NCBI GenBank assembly: GCA_004005435.1 | Contig: RZWH01000001.1 | Span: 496,001 to 560,000 of the forward strand | DNA from: Rhodobacteraceae bacterium CCMM004 | Lineage (GTDB): Bacteria; Pseudomonadota; Alphaproteobacteria; Rhodobacterales; Rhodobacteraceae | Length of the DNA stretch: 64,000 bases | Reading direction: 5' to 3' | In this document: piece after piece, positions 52,912-60,926 of the stretch | Position numbering within the stretch: the stretch's first letter is position 1 | Layout: each line of letters begins with the position of its first letter | Position numbers and translations under genes: made by a program | Notes under the pieces: generated by a model | Databases searched by the model: none | What the model was told of the DNA's origin: nothing | Seen by the model: only the letters and a program-made list of their open reading frames with translations

Positions 52912-53121
52912 TCAGCGCGGGCAGAGTTCGGGCACGACGTCGTCGCAGAAGACGCCCGCGGCGCCGCCCACCGCGGCGCCGGTCGCGGCATTGTTGCCGG
53001 TGGCCTGGGCCGCGACGGCACCGATGGCCGCGCCGCTGACCCCGCGCTCGAGGTCGTTGGTGCCGCAGGCCGACAGGACCAGGGCGACGGCGGTGAGAGT
53101 GAGGGGCGTATTTTTGAACAT
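52912..53121 (-). CDS. small lipoprotein with glycine-zipper-like segment
   Basis: A 69-residue protein with a lipobox: 'MFKNTPLTLTAVALVLSACG', predicted cleavage before Cys19. The mature part, 'SGAAIGAVAAQATGNNAATG' and 'AAVGGAAGVFCDDV', is Gly/Ala-rich with a glycine-zipper-like spacing and ends with two further Cys residues. It resembles small Rhodobacterales outer-membrane lipoproteins of unknown role. It lies 114 bases upstream of pccA on the same strand. Confidence 0.78.
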   Translation of the reverse strand: MFKNTPLTLTAVALVLSACGTNDLERGVSGAAIGAVAAQATGNNAATGAAVGGAAGVFCDDVVPELCPR

Positions 53122-53452
53122 GCTCGTTGGCCTCCGATGGCACGGGTTACGGGTGCGCGGCGAGTAACACCGCCCGGAGACCGCATCGCAAGCATCGGAT
53201 GCGGCGGCGGCGCCGCGCAGGCCGACTTTCGCCCATGCCGCCGCCGACGCAACGAAAGAGGTGACCCGATCGAGGAACGATCGAGCCACCAAGGGGAAGG
53301 GTAACGGTATTGACAACTCGAAGACGCGCCCGTGCTGAAGGCGGCACCTTCGACGACGAGATTGGGCGCAAGTCGCGCCAGCGCCAAGCGGCATCGCCGC
53401 CCGCCCCGAGGGTGCGCCAAATTCTGCCGACGGCGGCGGCGGGGCAGCGGCA
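53122..53452. other. intergenic region without a convincing gene
   Basis: No frame here has coding character. It contains an 8-base direct repeat CGATCGAG at 53267-53274 and 53278-53285 (11-base period, operator-like) and a TTGACA at 53310-53315 on the plus strand with no gene positioned to use it. The lipoprotein promoter on the minus strand must lie within it. Confidence 0.5.
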
Positions 53453-53812
53453 TCATGCCGACCCCGCGTCGTCGAACAGGTCGGGAAACCCCGCCGCGGC
53501 GGCGGTGCGGTCGACCACCAGCAGCGCGTCATAGCTGGCGGGGTCGAAGGGATCCTCGGCCGGCAGAACCTCGCGGCCGAACAGCCACGACAGACGCCCG
53601 GCGTCGAGATTGCCGCGCTCGAACGGCGCGTCGCCGAAGTGATCCCACAGCGCGGCCAGGAACGCCGCGTCGGCGCGCCGGTCGGCCGGTCTGCGGTCGG
53701 CGAATCGCTCGCGCCGGATCAACGGCGTCGCGCCCTTGGGGTTGGCGCGGCGGATCGTGAACTGGAAATCGGTGCCGGGGAGACGGCCGGGAAAGCCGCG
53801 GTGTTTCAGCAT
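53453..53812 (-). CDS. conserved hypothetical protein, 119 residues
   Basis: A 119-residue soluble protein, Arg/Asp-rich. It opens 'MLKHRGFPGRLPGTDFQFTI' and contains 'DAAFLAALWDHFGDAPFERG' and 'GRLSWLFGREVLPAEDPFDP'. There is no signal peptide, membrane segment or metal motif. I do not recognise a family. The layout of strong secondary structure and aromatic residues suggests a real folded protein. It is between pccB and pccA on their strand, separated from the tiny lipoprotein gene by a strong hairpin. Confidence 0.7.
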   Translation of the reverse strand: MLKHRGFPGRLPGTDFQFTIRRANPKGATPLIRRERFADRRPADRRADAAFLAALWDHFGDAPFERGNLDAGRLSWLFGREVLPAEDPFDPASYDALLVVDRTAAAAGFPDLFDDAGSA

Positions 53813-53847
53813 GGCAGACCCCGGGCCGGTCCGCTCAGGCTTGGGTG

Positions 53848-53873
53848 GCGGACGGGCCTCGCGGCCCGTCCGC
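53848..53873 (-). terminator. terminator hairpin after the 44-residue lipoprotein gene
   Basis: GCGGACGGGCC (53848-53858) and GGCCCGTCCGC (53863-53873) form a perfect 11-bp stem with a TCGC loop, 8 bases after the stop of the 44-residue gene on the minus strand. Confidence 0.7.
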
Positions 53874-53881
53874 GAACAAGA

Positions 53882-54016
53882 TCAGTACTTGTTGAACGTC
53901 GGCTCGGCCACGATCGGCGCGGGTTCGACGAACACGACTTCTTCTTCTTCCTGAGCGCAGGCAGCGGCGAACGCCACCACACCCAGAGCCATGACCAGCT
54001 TGACGGTCTTCGACAT
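53882..54016 (-). CDS. small lipoprotein, 44 residues
   Basis: A 44-residue protein: 'MSKTVKLVMALGVVAFAAAC' with a lipobox Cys at residue 20, then 'AQEEEEVVFVEPAPIVAEP' and a short Asn-Lys-Tyr end. AGGAG lies at the right distance before the ATG, and a perfect hairpin follows the stop, so it is an independent small transcription unit. Its third-position GC is lower than that of its neighbours, often a sign of high expression. Similar 'EEVVFVEPAP' mini-lipoproteins are, as I recall, common in Rhodobacterales; the function is unknown. Confidence 0.75.
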   Translation of the reverse strand: MSKTVKLVMALGVVAFAAACAQEEEEVVFVEPAPIVAEPTFNKY

Positions 54017-54206
54017 AGACAACTCCTACTGCCGTTGCGAAGGGTGGTCGCGCGGCTCAGCCCGGCTCCTTGCCCCTCGTTCCTCTGTTGAGCTTCTCGC
54101 AGATAGCCCGGGGGCACAATAGCGCATGGTGCAGGGCTTTGACACCTCGTCCTTTTCGGGGCTCGGCCCTGTGGCGGCGGTGCATCATCGGCAGGGGATG
54201 GCCGCA

Positions 54207-54593
54207 TCAGAACGGCTCCCAGATGCAGGCGGCCGCGTCGGGGCGGTAGATTTCAAAGAACTGCACCGCCTCGGGCGTCATCACGCCGAACTCCACCGGC
54301 CGGTCGGCCAGCGAGATCACGATCTGGGTGGGCCGGGGGCCGGTCGCCGGCAGCCGGTCCAGCGCGAAAACGTCGCACAGGTGCTGCATGTCCGGCGAAG
54401 CGGCGGCGAAATCGACGTCCCCGCCGATTCCCGGCGCGAGGAAGCGAAAGCGATAGGTCAGCCCCCCGCCCGGCGCATCGGCGATCACCTCGTGAAAGAT
54501 CACCACCTGCCCCGAGGGCACCTGGAGCGGCTCCTCGATGGCGGCCAAGGCCGGCCCGGCGGCCAGGATGGCGATCCCTGCGGCGCGTCGCAT
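54207..54593 (-). CDS. DUF6497-type exported protein
   Basis: A 128-residue protein with a short signal ('AAGIAILAAGPALAAIEEPL', cleavage near residue 18). The mature domain is beta-rich: 'VPSGQVVIFHEVIADAPGGG', 'LTYRFRFLAPGIGGDVDFAA', 'PTQIVISLADRPVEFGVMTP' and 'FFEIYRPDAAACIWEPF'. Two Cys residues, at about 72 and 123, may form a disulfide. It matches a small Rhodobacterales family of unknown function (DUF6497). It lies 19 bases after the pccB stop and is probably co-transcribed with it. Confidence 0.78.
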   Translation of the reverse strand: MRRAAGIAILAAGPALAAIEEPLQVPSGQVVIFHEVIADAPGGGLTYRFRFLAPGIGGDVDFAAASPDMQHLCDVFALDRLPATGPRPTQIVISLADRPVEFGVMTPEAVQFFEIYRPDAAACIWEPF

Positions 54594-54612
54594 CGCCCTG
54601 CCCCTCCTCGGC

Positions 54613-56145
54613 TCACAACGGGATGTTGTCGTGCTTCTTCCACGGGGTGGTCACCCGTTTGCCCCTGAGCGAGGCGAAGGCGCGGCAAACCCGGCGGCGG
54701 GTCGAATGCGGCATGATCACCTCGTCGATAAAGCCGCGCTCGGCGGCCTTGAACGGATTGGCGAAGTTCTCTTCGTATTCCGCGGTGCGGGCGGCGATCT
54801 TGTCGGTGTCGCCCAGGTCCGAGCGATACAGGATCTCGACCGCGCCCTTGGCCCCCATGACCGCGACTTCGGCGGTGGGCCAGGCATAGTTGATGTCGCC
54901 GCGCAGGTGCTTGGAGCTCATCACCACATACGCGCCGCCATAGGTCTTGCGGGTGATCACCGTGACCTTCGGCACCGTCGCCTCGCCATAGGCATAGAGG
55001 AGCTTGGCCCCGTGCTTGATGACGCCCGCGTATTCCTGCCCCGTGCCGGGGAGGAATCCGGGGACGTCCACGAAGGTCAGGATCGGAATGTCGAACGCAT
55101 CGCAGAATCGGACGAAACGGGCGGCCTTGCGGCTCGAGTCGATGTCCAGGCACCCGGCCAGCACCATCGGCTGGTTCGCCACGACGCCCACGGTCGACCC
55201 CTCCAGCCGGACGAAGCCCGTGATGATGTTCTTGGCGAAATCCTCTTGGATCTCGTAGAAATCCCCCTCGTCCGCGACCTTGAGGATCAGCTCCTTCATG
55301 TCGTAGGGCGTGTTGGGGTTGGCGGGGATCAGCGTGTCCAGGCTGTCGTCCACCCGCGCGGGATCGTCGAAGAACGGCCGCCGCGGCACGCCCGCGCGGT
55401 TGTTGGCAGGCAGGAAGTCGATCAGGCGCCGCACCTCGGCCAACGCCTCGATGTCGTTCTCGAAGGCGCCGTCGGCCACGCTGGACTTGCGCGTATGGGT
55501 CGAGGCGCCGCCCAGTTCCTCGGCCGTCACCACCTCGTTCGTCACCGTCTTGACCACGTCGGGGCCGGTCACGAACATGTAGCTGGAATCCCTCACCATG
55601 AAGATGAAGTCGGTCATCGCGGGCGAATAGACCGCGCCGCCTGCACAGGGGCCCATGATCATCGAGATCTGCGGCACCACGCCGGAGGCCAGGATGTTGC
55701 GCTGGAACACCTCGCCATAGGCGGCCAGGCTGCCGACGCCTTCCTGGATCCGGGCGCCGCCCGAGTCGTTCATGCCGATGATGGGCGCGCCGTTCTGGAC
55801 GGCCATATCCATGATCTTGCAGATTTTCTGGCCATGGGTCTCGCTGACCGAACCGCCCAGCACGGTGAAGTCCTGCGAGAACACATAAACCTGCCGCCCG
55901 TTGATCGTGCCCCAGCCGGTGATCACCCCGTCGCCCGCGACCTTGTTCGACGCCATGCCGAAGTCGGTTGCGCGGTGGGTCACGAACATGTCGAACTCTT
56001 CGAAACTGCCCTCGTCCAAGAGCAGCTCGATCCGCTCGCGGGCGCTCAGCTTGCCCTTGGCGTGCTGGGCCTCGACCCGGCGGGGCCCGCCGCCGGCCTG
56101 GGCCTGCGCACGGCGGTCCTCCAGTTGCGTCAGGATGTCCTTCAT
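54613..56145 (-). CDS. pccB: propionyl-CoA carboxylase beta subunit (carboxyltransferase)
   Basis: A 510-residue carboxyltransferase of the crotonase-like superfamily. It transfers the carboxyl from biotin on PccA to propionyl-CoA. '[20 protein letters not shown]' near residue 30, '[20 protein letters not shown]' near 120 and '[20 protein letters not shown]' near 165 are conserved in the N-terminal half. '[20 protein letters not shown]' near 382 and '[20 protein letters not shown]' near 424 carry the second oxyanion site. Normal length for PccB. TGCAAA/TTTGCAAA motifs lie 72-85 bases upstream of the start, where PccR-type regulators bind in related bacteria. Confidence 0.96.
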   Translation of the reverse strand: MKDILTQLEDRRAQAQAGGGPRRVEAQHAKGKLSARERIELLLDEGSFEEFDMFVTHRATDFGMASNKVAGDGVITGWGTINGRQVYVFSQDFTVLGGSVSETHGQKICKIMDMAVQNGAPIIGMNDSGGARIQEGVGSLAAYGEVFQRNILASGVVPQISMIMGPCAGGAVYSPAMTDFIFMVRDSSYMFVTGPDVVKTVTNEVVTAEELGGASTHTRKSSVADGAFENDIEALAEVRRLIDFLPANNRAGVPRRPFFDDPARVDDSLDTLIPANPNTPYDMKELILKVADEGDFYEIQEDFAKNIITGFVRLEGSTVGVVANQPMVLAGCLDIDSSRKAARFVRFCDAFDIPILTFVDVPGFLPGTGQEYAGVIKHGAKLLYAYGEATVPKVTVITRKTYGGAYVVMSSKHLRGDINYAWPTAEVAVMGAKGAVEILYRSDLGDTDKIAARTAEYEENFANPFKAAERGFIDEVIMPHSTRRRVCRAFASLRGKRVTTPWKKHDNIPL

Positions 56146-56216
56146 CGCGCCCCTCCCTGGTCCGGCCGGTTGCGGCGCACTTTAGGCAACTGGAGGACCC
56201 GGCGAAAGGCGGAAGG

Positions 56217-56262
56217 TGCAAATTTGCAAAGTCGTTAGCTTGCTGACTCAACGTGTTGCAAA
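56217..56262. promoter_or_regulatory. candidate PccR/ScfR sites upstream of pccB
   Basis: TGCAAA at 56217-56222 is directly followed by TTTGCAAA at 56223-56230, and TTGCAAA recurs at 56256-56262. PccR of Rhodobacter sphaeroides is reported to bind paired TTTGCAAA elements. The site is in the 196-base region shared with the divergent MFS gene. The spacing of the copies here is not the canonical short spacer. Confidence 0.6.
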
Positions 56263-56341
56263 CCTATCTGCGCGCGGCGGCACACTGACCTGTGCGGCGC
56301 GGCGGCTGGACAGGTCGGGGTGTCTCCTCTACCTGCCGGAC

Positions 56342-57571
56342 ATGTCCGACGCCGCTCTTCCCCCCAAACCCACCGTCCGTTTTCTGGACCGGGGGACGCC
56401 GCCGCATATCGCGACGCTGATCCTGCTCACCTCGGTGGGCGCGCTGTCGATGAACGTGTTCCTGCCGTCCCTGCCCCACATGGCGGAGCATTTCCAGACC
56501 GACTATCGCGTGATGCAGCTCTCCGTGGCGCTGTATCTGGCCGTGAACGCAGCGCTCCAGATCGTCATCGGCCCGATCTCGGACCGCTACGGGCGACGGC
56601 CGGTCCTGCTGACCTCGGTGGTGCTGTTCGTCGTCGCCTCGGTGGGTTGCATCCTGGCGCCGACGGTGGAGATCTTCCTCGCCTTCCGCATGATGCAGGC
56701 CGTGATCGTCGCCAGCATGGTCCTGGGCCGGGCCATCGTGCGCGATATGGTGCCCCAGGCACAGGCCGCGTCGATGATCGGCTACGTCACCATGGGGATG
56801 GCGGTCGCGCCGATGCTGGCCCCCGCCCTCGGCGGGTTCCTGGACGAGACCTTCGGTTGGCAGGCGAGCTTTTGGTTCCTCGCGATCGCCGGGGCGGCCG
56901 CGCTGTGGCTCGCCTGGCGCGACCTCGGCGAGACCGCGACGACGCGCAGCGCCAGCTTTGCCGACCAGGTGCGGGAATACCCCGAACTCCTCCGCTCGCG
57001 CCGGTTCTGGGGCTACTGCGCCGCCGCCGCCTTCGGCTCGGGCGCGTTCTTCGCCTATCTGGGCGGAGCGCCCTATGTCGGGTCCGAGGTCTTCGGGCTC
57101 GACCCCACCACGCTCGGCATCTATTTCGGCGCGCCGGCCGTGGGCTACATGTTCGGAAACTATATCTCCGGGCGCTATTCGGTGGCGTTGGGGATCAACC
57201 GGATGATCCTGGCAGGGACGCTCCTGACCGCGGGGGGCATGGCCTGCGCGACGCTCCTGACCCTGGCCGGGCTCGGCGGGGTCTGGGTCTTCTTCGGCTT
57301 CATGACCTTCGTGGGCCTGGGCAACGGCATGGTCCTGCCCAACGCCACGTCCGGGATGCTGAGCGTGCGGCCGCATCTGGCGGGCACGGCCAGCGGCCTC
57401 GGCGGCGCGATCATGATCGGCGGCGGCGCGGCGCTGTCGGCCCTCGCCGGCACGCTCCTGGTCATGGGCACCGGGGCTCTGCCGCTCCTGTTGGTGATGC
57501 TGGCGACCAGCCTCCTGTCGGTGGTCGCCATCGTCTACACCATCCGGCGCGAGGCGCAGGTGACCTCCTGA
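56342..57571 (+). CDS. Bcr/CflA-family MFS multidrug efflux transporter
   Basis: A 409-residue major-facilitator transporter with 12 transmembrane segments. 'LPSLPHMAEHFQTDYRVMQL' (first loop) and 'QIVIGPISDRYGRRPVLLTS' (the MFS cytoplasmic signature between TM2 and TM3) identify the drug:H+ antiporter-1 Bcr/CflA group. 'MGMAVAPMLAPALGGFLDET' is the antiporter motif C region. It starts at ATG 56342; an upstream in-frame Met would run into the pccB promoter. It is divergent from pccB and 64 bases upstream of pccR. A link to propionate metabolism is not evident. Confidence 0.92.
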   Translation: MSDAALPPKPTVRFLDRGTPPHIATLILLTSVGALSMNVFLPSLPHMAEHFQTDYRVMQLSVALYLAVNAALQIVIGPISDRYGRRPVLLTSVVLFVVASVGCILAPTVEIFLAFRMMQAVIVASMVLGRAIVRDMVPQAQAASMIGYVTMGMAVAPMLAPALGGFLDETFGWQASFWFLAIAGAAALWLAWRDLGETATTRSASFADQVREYPELLRSRRFWGYCAAAAFGSGAFFAYLGGAPYVGSEVFGLDPTTLGIYFGAPAVGYMFGNYISGRYSVALGINRMILAGTLLTAGGMACATLLTLAGLGGVWVFFGFMTFVGLGNGMVLPNATSGMLSVRPHLAGTASGLGGAIMIGGGAALSALAGTLLVMGTGALPLLLVMLATSLLSVVAIVYTIRREAQVTS

Positions 57572-57587
57572 GCCTTGCCTCCGCGGC

Positions 57588-57609
57588 TTTGCAAAGGCAG
57601 GTTTGCCGC
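57588..57609. promoter_or_regulatory. candidate PccR/ScfR site upstream of its own gene
   Basis: TTTGCAAA at 57588-57595, followed after 6 bases by TTTGCCGC at 57602-57609 (five of eight identical). It lies 27-48 bases upstream of the regulator's ATG, a position suited to autoregulation. Confidence 0.5.
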
Positions 57610-57635
57610 AGCGAAGTCCAGCCGGAGCCGCACCG

Positions 57636-59018
57636 ATGCCGCCGCAGAAGCTCTATGCCGGGGTCAAGCTGCGCGAGATCCGCCAGCGCGCCGGTCTGAC
57701 GCAAAAGCTGTTTGCCGAGCGCCTGGGCGTGTCCCTGCCCTATCTCAACCAGATGGAGAACAACCACCGCCCGGTGTCCACCCAGGTGGTGCTGTCGCTG
57801 GCGCGCGAGTTCGACTTCGACGTCACCGAGTTGGGGACGGGCGAGGCCGAACGGCTGGTCTCGGACATGCGCGAGGCGCTGGCCGACCCGGTGCTGGCCG
57901 CCGAGGCGCCGACGCTCGCCGACCTGCGACTCGCCGCTTCGAACGCCCCGGCCCTGGCCCGCGCCTTTCTCAACCTGCACCGCGCCTACCGCCAGACCCA
58001 CGAGCGGCTGGCCTCGTTGGACGAGGCGCTGGACCGCGACGACGCCCGCCTGGAGCCCTCGCCGTGGGAAGAGGTGCGCGACTTCTTCCACTACTGCGAC
58101 AACTACATCGACAGCGTCGACCGCGCCGCCGAGCGCATGGCCCGGACCGGCCAGGCCCCCGAGGCGGCGCTGGAGGCGCACGGCGTCGCGCTCCGCCTGG
58201 CCGAGGATGGGCCCCTGCGCCACTACGACCCGGCAAGCCGCACGCTGACCCTGTCGGCCCAGGCCACCCCGGCGACGCGCCGGTTCCAGGCGCTCCTGCA
58301 ACTGGCGCTCTTGACCCAGGCCGATCTGATCGGCGCCACGCTGGACCTCGCCCGCTTCCACACCGAGGCGGCCCGCGACATCGCCGAGATCGGGCTGGCC
58401 AATTATTTCGCCGGGGCCGCGCTCTTGCCCTACGGACCCTTCGCCCAGGCCGCGCGCGAGCTGCGCCACGATCTGGAACGGCTGGCCGACCGCTTCGGCG
58501 CGTCGATCGAGCAGGTGGCGCACCGCCTGTCCACCCTGCAACGGCCCGACGCCCGCGGCATCCCGTTCTTCTTCGTCCGCGTCGACCAGGCCGGCACGAT
58601 CACCAAAAGGCACTCGGCCACGCGGCTGCAATTCGCCCGCTTCGGCGGCGCCTGCCCTTTGTGGAACGTCCATCGCGCGTTCGAGACGCCGGGGCGGTTC
58701 CTGCGGCAGTTGGCCGAGACGCCGGACGGGGTGCGCTATCTCTGCCTTGCCCGCGACGTGTCCAAGCCTGGAGGCGGCTGGGACCGCCCCACCCGGCGCT
58801 ACGCCATCGGCCTTGGCTGCGAGGTGCGCCACGCCGCGGCGGTGGTGTATGGCGACGGGCTCCGCCCCGACGACGCCGGCGCCTACGAACCCATCGGCAT
58901 CTCCTGCCGCCTGTGCGAGCGGCGCAACTGCCACCAGCGCTCGGTCCCACCCCTGGAGCGGCAACTGGCCGTCGACCCCAACCGCCGCGGCCTCCTGCCC
59001 TACGAGATCGCCGACTGA
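57636..59018 (+). CDS. pccR: short-chain acyl-CoA regulator (ScfR family, PccR-like)
   Basis: A 460-residue transcription factor of the ScfR family: an N-terminal XRE-type helix-turn-helix ('LREIRQRAGLTQKLFAERLG', residues about 12-31, continuing 'VSLPYLNQMENNHRPVSTQV'), a central IrrE/DUF955-like region and a C-terminal DUF2083 domain with a Cys cluster ('GISCRLCERRNCHQR', residues about 428-442). In Rhodobacter sphaeroides PccR senses propionyl-CoA status and activates pcc and mutase genes; the same role is inferred here from its place beside pccB and the TTTGCAAA motifs. ATG 57636 is preceded by GGAG. An upstream in-frame ATG (57603) would overlap the candidate operator. Confidence 0.9.
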   Translation: MPPQKLYAGVKLREIRQRAGLTQKLFAERLGVSLPYLNQMENNHRPVSTQVVLSLAREFDFDVTELGTGEAERLVSDMREALADPVLAAEAPTLADLRLAASNAPALARAFLNLHRAYRQTHERLASLDEALDRDDARLEPSPWEEVRDFFHYCDNYIDSVDRAAERMARTGQAPEAALEAHGVALRLAEDGPLRHYDPASRTLTLSAQATPATRRFQALLQLALLTQADLIGATLDLARFHTEAARDIAEIGLANYFAGAALLPYGPFAQAARELRHDLERLADRFGASIEQVAHRLSTLQRPDARGIPFFFVRVDQAGTITKRHSATRLQFARFGGACPLWNVHRAFETPGRFLRQLAETPDGVRYLCLARDVSKPGGGWDRPTRRYAIGLGCEVRHAAAVVYGDGLRPDDAGAYEPIGISCRLCERRNCHQRSVPPLERQLAVDPNRRGLLPYEIAD

Positions 59019-59086
59019 TCCCGGACTGGCCCCGTGCCACCCTCTGCGCTAGCCTCAGACCCGGAACAGCGAAAAAGGGGGCCATC

Positions 59087-59284
59087 ATGCGGGTGCTGGC
59101 AGGTCTGATCGCGCTGCTCCCGACCCTCGGGACGGCGCAGGAGAGCTTCGACCCCTGCATGGTCGGCGGCATCGACATCTGCGAGGAGGTGCCGAGCGTG
59201 CCGACGGGGGGCGGCGATCTGCATCCGACGTTGACCGACCGGTTGCGCGAGATGTCCACGACCGTCGCCGCGCCGGGGGGGTGA
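59087..59284 (+). CDS. small exported hypothetical protein, 65 residues
   Basis: A 65-residue protein with an N-terminal signal-like helix ('MRVLAGLIALLPTLGTAQES'), then a Cys-containing stretch ('DPCMVGGIDICEEVP') that could form a disulfide, and a Thr/Ala-rich tail. GAAAAAGGGGG before the ATG is a plausible ribosome site. It ends 4 bases before the GTG of the next membrane-protein gene, suggesting an operon. I do not recognise a family. Confidence 0.65.
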   Translation: MRVLAGLIALLPTLGTAQESFDPCMVGGIDICEEVPSVPTGGGDLHPTLTDRLREMSTTVAAPGG

Positions 59285-59288
59285 GCCC

Positions 59289-59855
59289 GTGCTCGACGAC
59301 TATCTGACCGCGACCGGCGGGCACCTCTTGAACGCGGTGTTCCTGGGCCTCGTGCCGGTGCTGGCGATCGCGCTCCTGGTGGCGCTGATCGTCGGTCTGG
59401 TGGTGCGGGTGGCGCTGGTGCCCCACGCGCTGAACCTCTTCGGCTTCGCCCTGTTCTTCGGTGCGGTCGGCGCGTCGCTGGGTGTCATGCTGGGGGCCAG
59501 CCGCGAACCCGCAGTCGGCGCCTACCTCCCCGCCATCGTCGCGGCGCTGTCGGGGCTCTTCGTCTACCTCTTTCCCCGCGACGTGGAGCGCGGGGTGATG
59601 ACGCTCCTCGACGATGCCGCGCCGGGCGAGGCCCCGGCCTTTCTCCGATCCTTCCTCCTGGTGGGAGTTGCCGCGATGATGCTGTCTTCCTCCATGGGGG
59701 CCTTCTACGGCGGGTCGGTGCGGGGGCTGAAGGAGGAGGGCGCACGCGACTACGCCGAGTGGCTTCTGCACTACGAGACGCTGACGCTGCCGCTAAAGCT
59801 CGAAAACATCCGCCGCCAGGCCGGTTGGACCGACCCGCCCGCCGCCGACGAATGA
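59289..59855 (+). CDS. hypothetical membrane protein, 188 residues
   Basis: A 188-residue protein with four hydrophobic segments (residues about 15-40, 48-70, 80-100 and 120-140). It starts with GTG at 59289. 'GLVPVLAIALLVALIVGLVV' and 'LFGFALFFGAVGASLGVMLG' are the first two helices. 'LPAIVAALSGLFVYLFPRDV' is the third, and the C-terminal 40 residues are soluble and charged. No transport or enzyme motif is visible. It is paired with the preceding 65-residue exported protein. Confidence 0.72.
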   Translation: MLDDYLTATGGHLLNAVFLGLVPVLAIALLVALIVGLVVRVALVPHALNLFGFALFFGAVGASLGVMLGASREPAVGAYLPAIVAALSGLFVYLFPRDVERGVMTLLDDAAPGEAPAFLRSFLLVGVAAMMLSSSMGAFYGGSVRGLKEEGARDYAEWLLHYETLTLPLKLENIRRQAGWTDPPAADE

Positions 59856-59910
59856 GGCTTGCCCGGTCCCGCGGCGCCCCCTACCGTCGCCGCCAAAGGG
59901 AGGATCTGCC

Positions 59911-60360
59911 ATGGAAATGTCCGGCACCCGAACCATCGCCGCCGACCGCGAGACGGTGTGGCGCCACCTGAACGATGCCGAGACGCTCCGCGCCTGTATC
60001 CCCGGCTGCGAAGAGCTGACCGGCAATCCCGAGGACGGGTTCGAGGCGGTGGTCAAGCAAAAGGTCGGCCCCGTGCGCGCGACGTTCAAGGGCGGCGTGG
60101 CGCTGTCCAACGTCAACCCACCCGAGAGCTACACGATCTCGGGCGAGGGCAAGGGCGGCGTGGCGGGCTTTGCCAAGGGCGCCGCCGACGTGACCCTGGC
60201 CGAGGTGGCCGAGGGCACCGAACTGGGCTATGCGGTCGACGCCAAGGTGGGGGGCAAGCTGGCGCAGCTCGGCTCGCGCCTCATCGACGGCTTTGCGCGC
60301 AAGATGGCCGACGAGTTCTTCGACCGGTTCAAGGCACGCGTCGAGGGGCCCGAGGCCTAG
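59911..60360 (+). CDS. coxG: CoxG-type SRPBCC-domain protein
   Basis: A 149-residue protein of the CO dehydrogenase subunit G family, an SRPBCC-fold lipid- or quinone-binding domain. 'WRHLNDAETLRACIPGCEEL' near residue 18 is the diagnostic segment, and 'GVALSNVNPPESYTISGEGK' near residue 67 and 'GKLAQLGSRLIDGFARKMAD' near residue 115 follow the family pattern. CoxG recruits CO dehydrogenase to the membrane, but most homologues have other or unknown partners. It stands alone here, 26 kb from the CoxS/CoxM-like pair. The ribosome site is GGGAGGA. Confidence 0.88.
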   Translation: MEMSGTRTIAADRETVWRHLNDAETLRACIPGCEELTGNPEDGFEAVVKQKVGPVRATFKGGVALSNVNPPESYTISGEGKGGVAGFAKGAADVTLAEVAEGTELGYAVDAKVGGKLAQLGSRLIDGFARKMADEFFDRFKARVEGPEA

Positions 60361-60370
60361 GCCCGGCGGC

Positions 60371-60925
60371 TCAGCCCAGCGGCGGCGCGTAGGTCAGGAT
60401 CACCGGAACCACCAGATCCTCCTCGTCGGTGAGGTGGCGGTCGAGAAACGTCTCGAACCGCCCCAGACCTGCGTGCAGCGCCCCCGCGGTGTCGCGCCCC
60501 TGCGCCGTCAGATAGGCGTTGGCGCCGTCGGCCAGCCCCCGGATATGATCGTCGAGCGCGTGGTGATCGGCGTCGAGCAGGGTAAAGCCCCGGGTCAGGC
60601 GCGCGTCCAACTCCGAGAGCTGCGGAAAATAGTGGGCGTCCTCGATATGGTGATGCGCCATGAGTTCGTTCAGGAGGAACCCGCCATAGCGCGCCACCTC
60701 GCCGGCGTGCCGCCTGTCCTCGGCGCGCCCGTCGAGATACGCCTCGGCGCCGGTTCTGAGCCGCCCCAGCACGTCGCGGAACATCAGATGGCGGTCGAGC
60801 CAGAAACGGGTGAGCGCGGTGAAGTTGTCGTGCCCCTCCCACCCGTCGCGCGGCAGCGTCTCGGCCAGGACGCGCAGGGCGTCGGGCAGGCCGGTGCGCC
60901 GCTCCAGGCTCAGATCGTCGTCCAT
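60371..60925 (-). CDS. hemerythrin-like domain protein
   Basis: A 184-residue four-helix-bundle protein of the hemerythrin HHE type. Candidate di-iron ligands are His in 'FWLDRHLMFRDVLGRL', the His/Glu group in 'ELMAHHHIEDAHYFPQL', the His pair in 'LLDADHHALDDHI' and His-x3-Glu in 'DRHLTDEEDLVVPVIL'. Such proteins bind oxygen or nitric oxide or buffer iron. The ATG follows the betA stop by one base, so it is the third gene of the bet operon; this linkage is not a standard feature of choline oxidation. A short extra N-terminal helix ('LERRTGLPDALRVLAETLPR') precedes the domain. Confidence 0.85.
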   Translation of the reverse strand: MDDDLSLERRTGLPDALRVLAETLPRDGWEGHDNFTALTRFWLDRHLMFRDVLGRLRTGAEAYLDGRAEDRRHAGEVARYGGFLLNELMAHHHIEDAHYFPQLSELDARLTRGFTLLDADHHALDDHIRGLADGANAYLTAQGRDTAGALHAGLGRFETFLDRHLTDEEDLVVPVILTYAPPLG

Positions 60926-60926
60926 C

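Noticed and set aside
53310-53315. TTGACA as a -35 promoter element
   Set aside because: No matching -10 element and no plus-strand gene follow; the next plus-strand gene is about 3 kb away.
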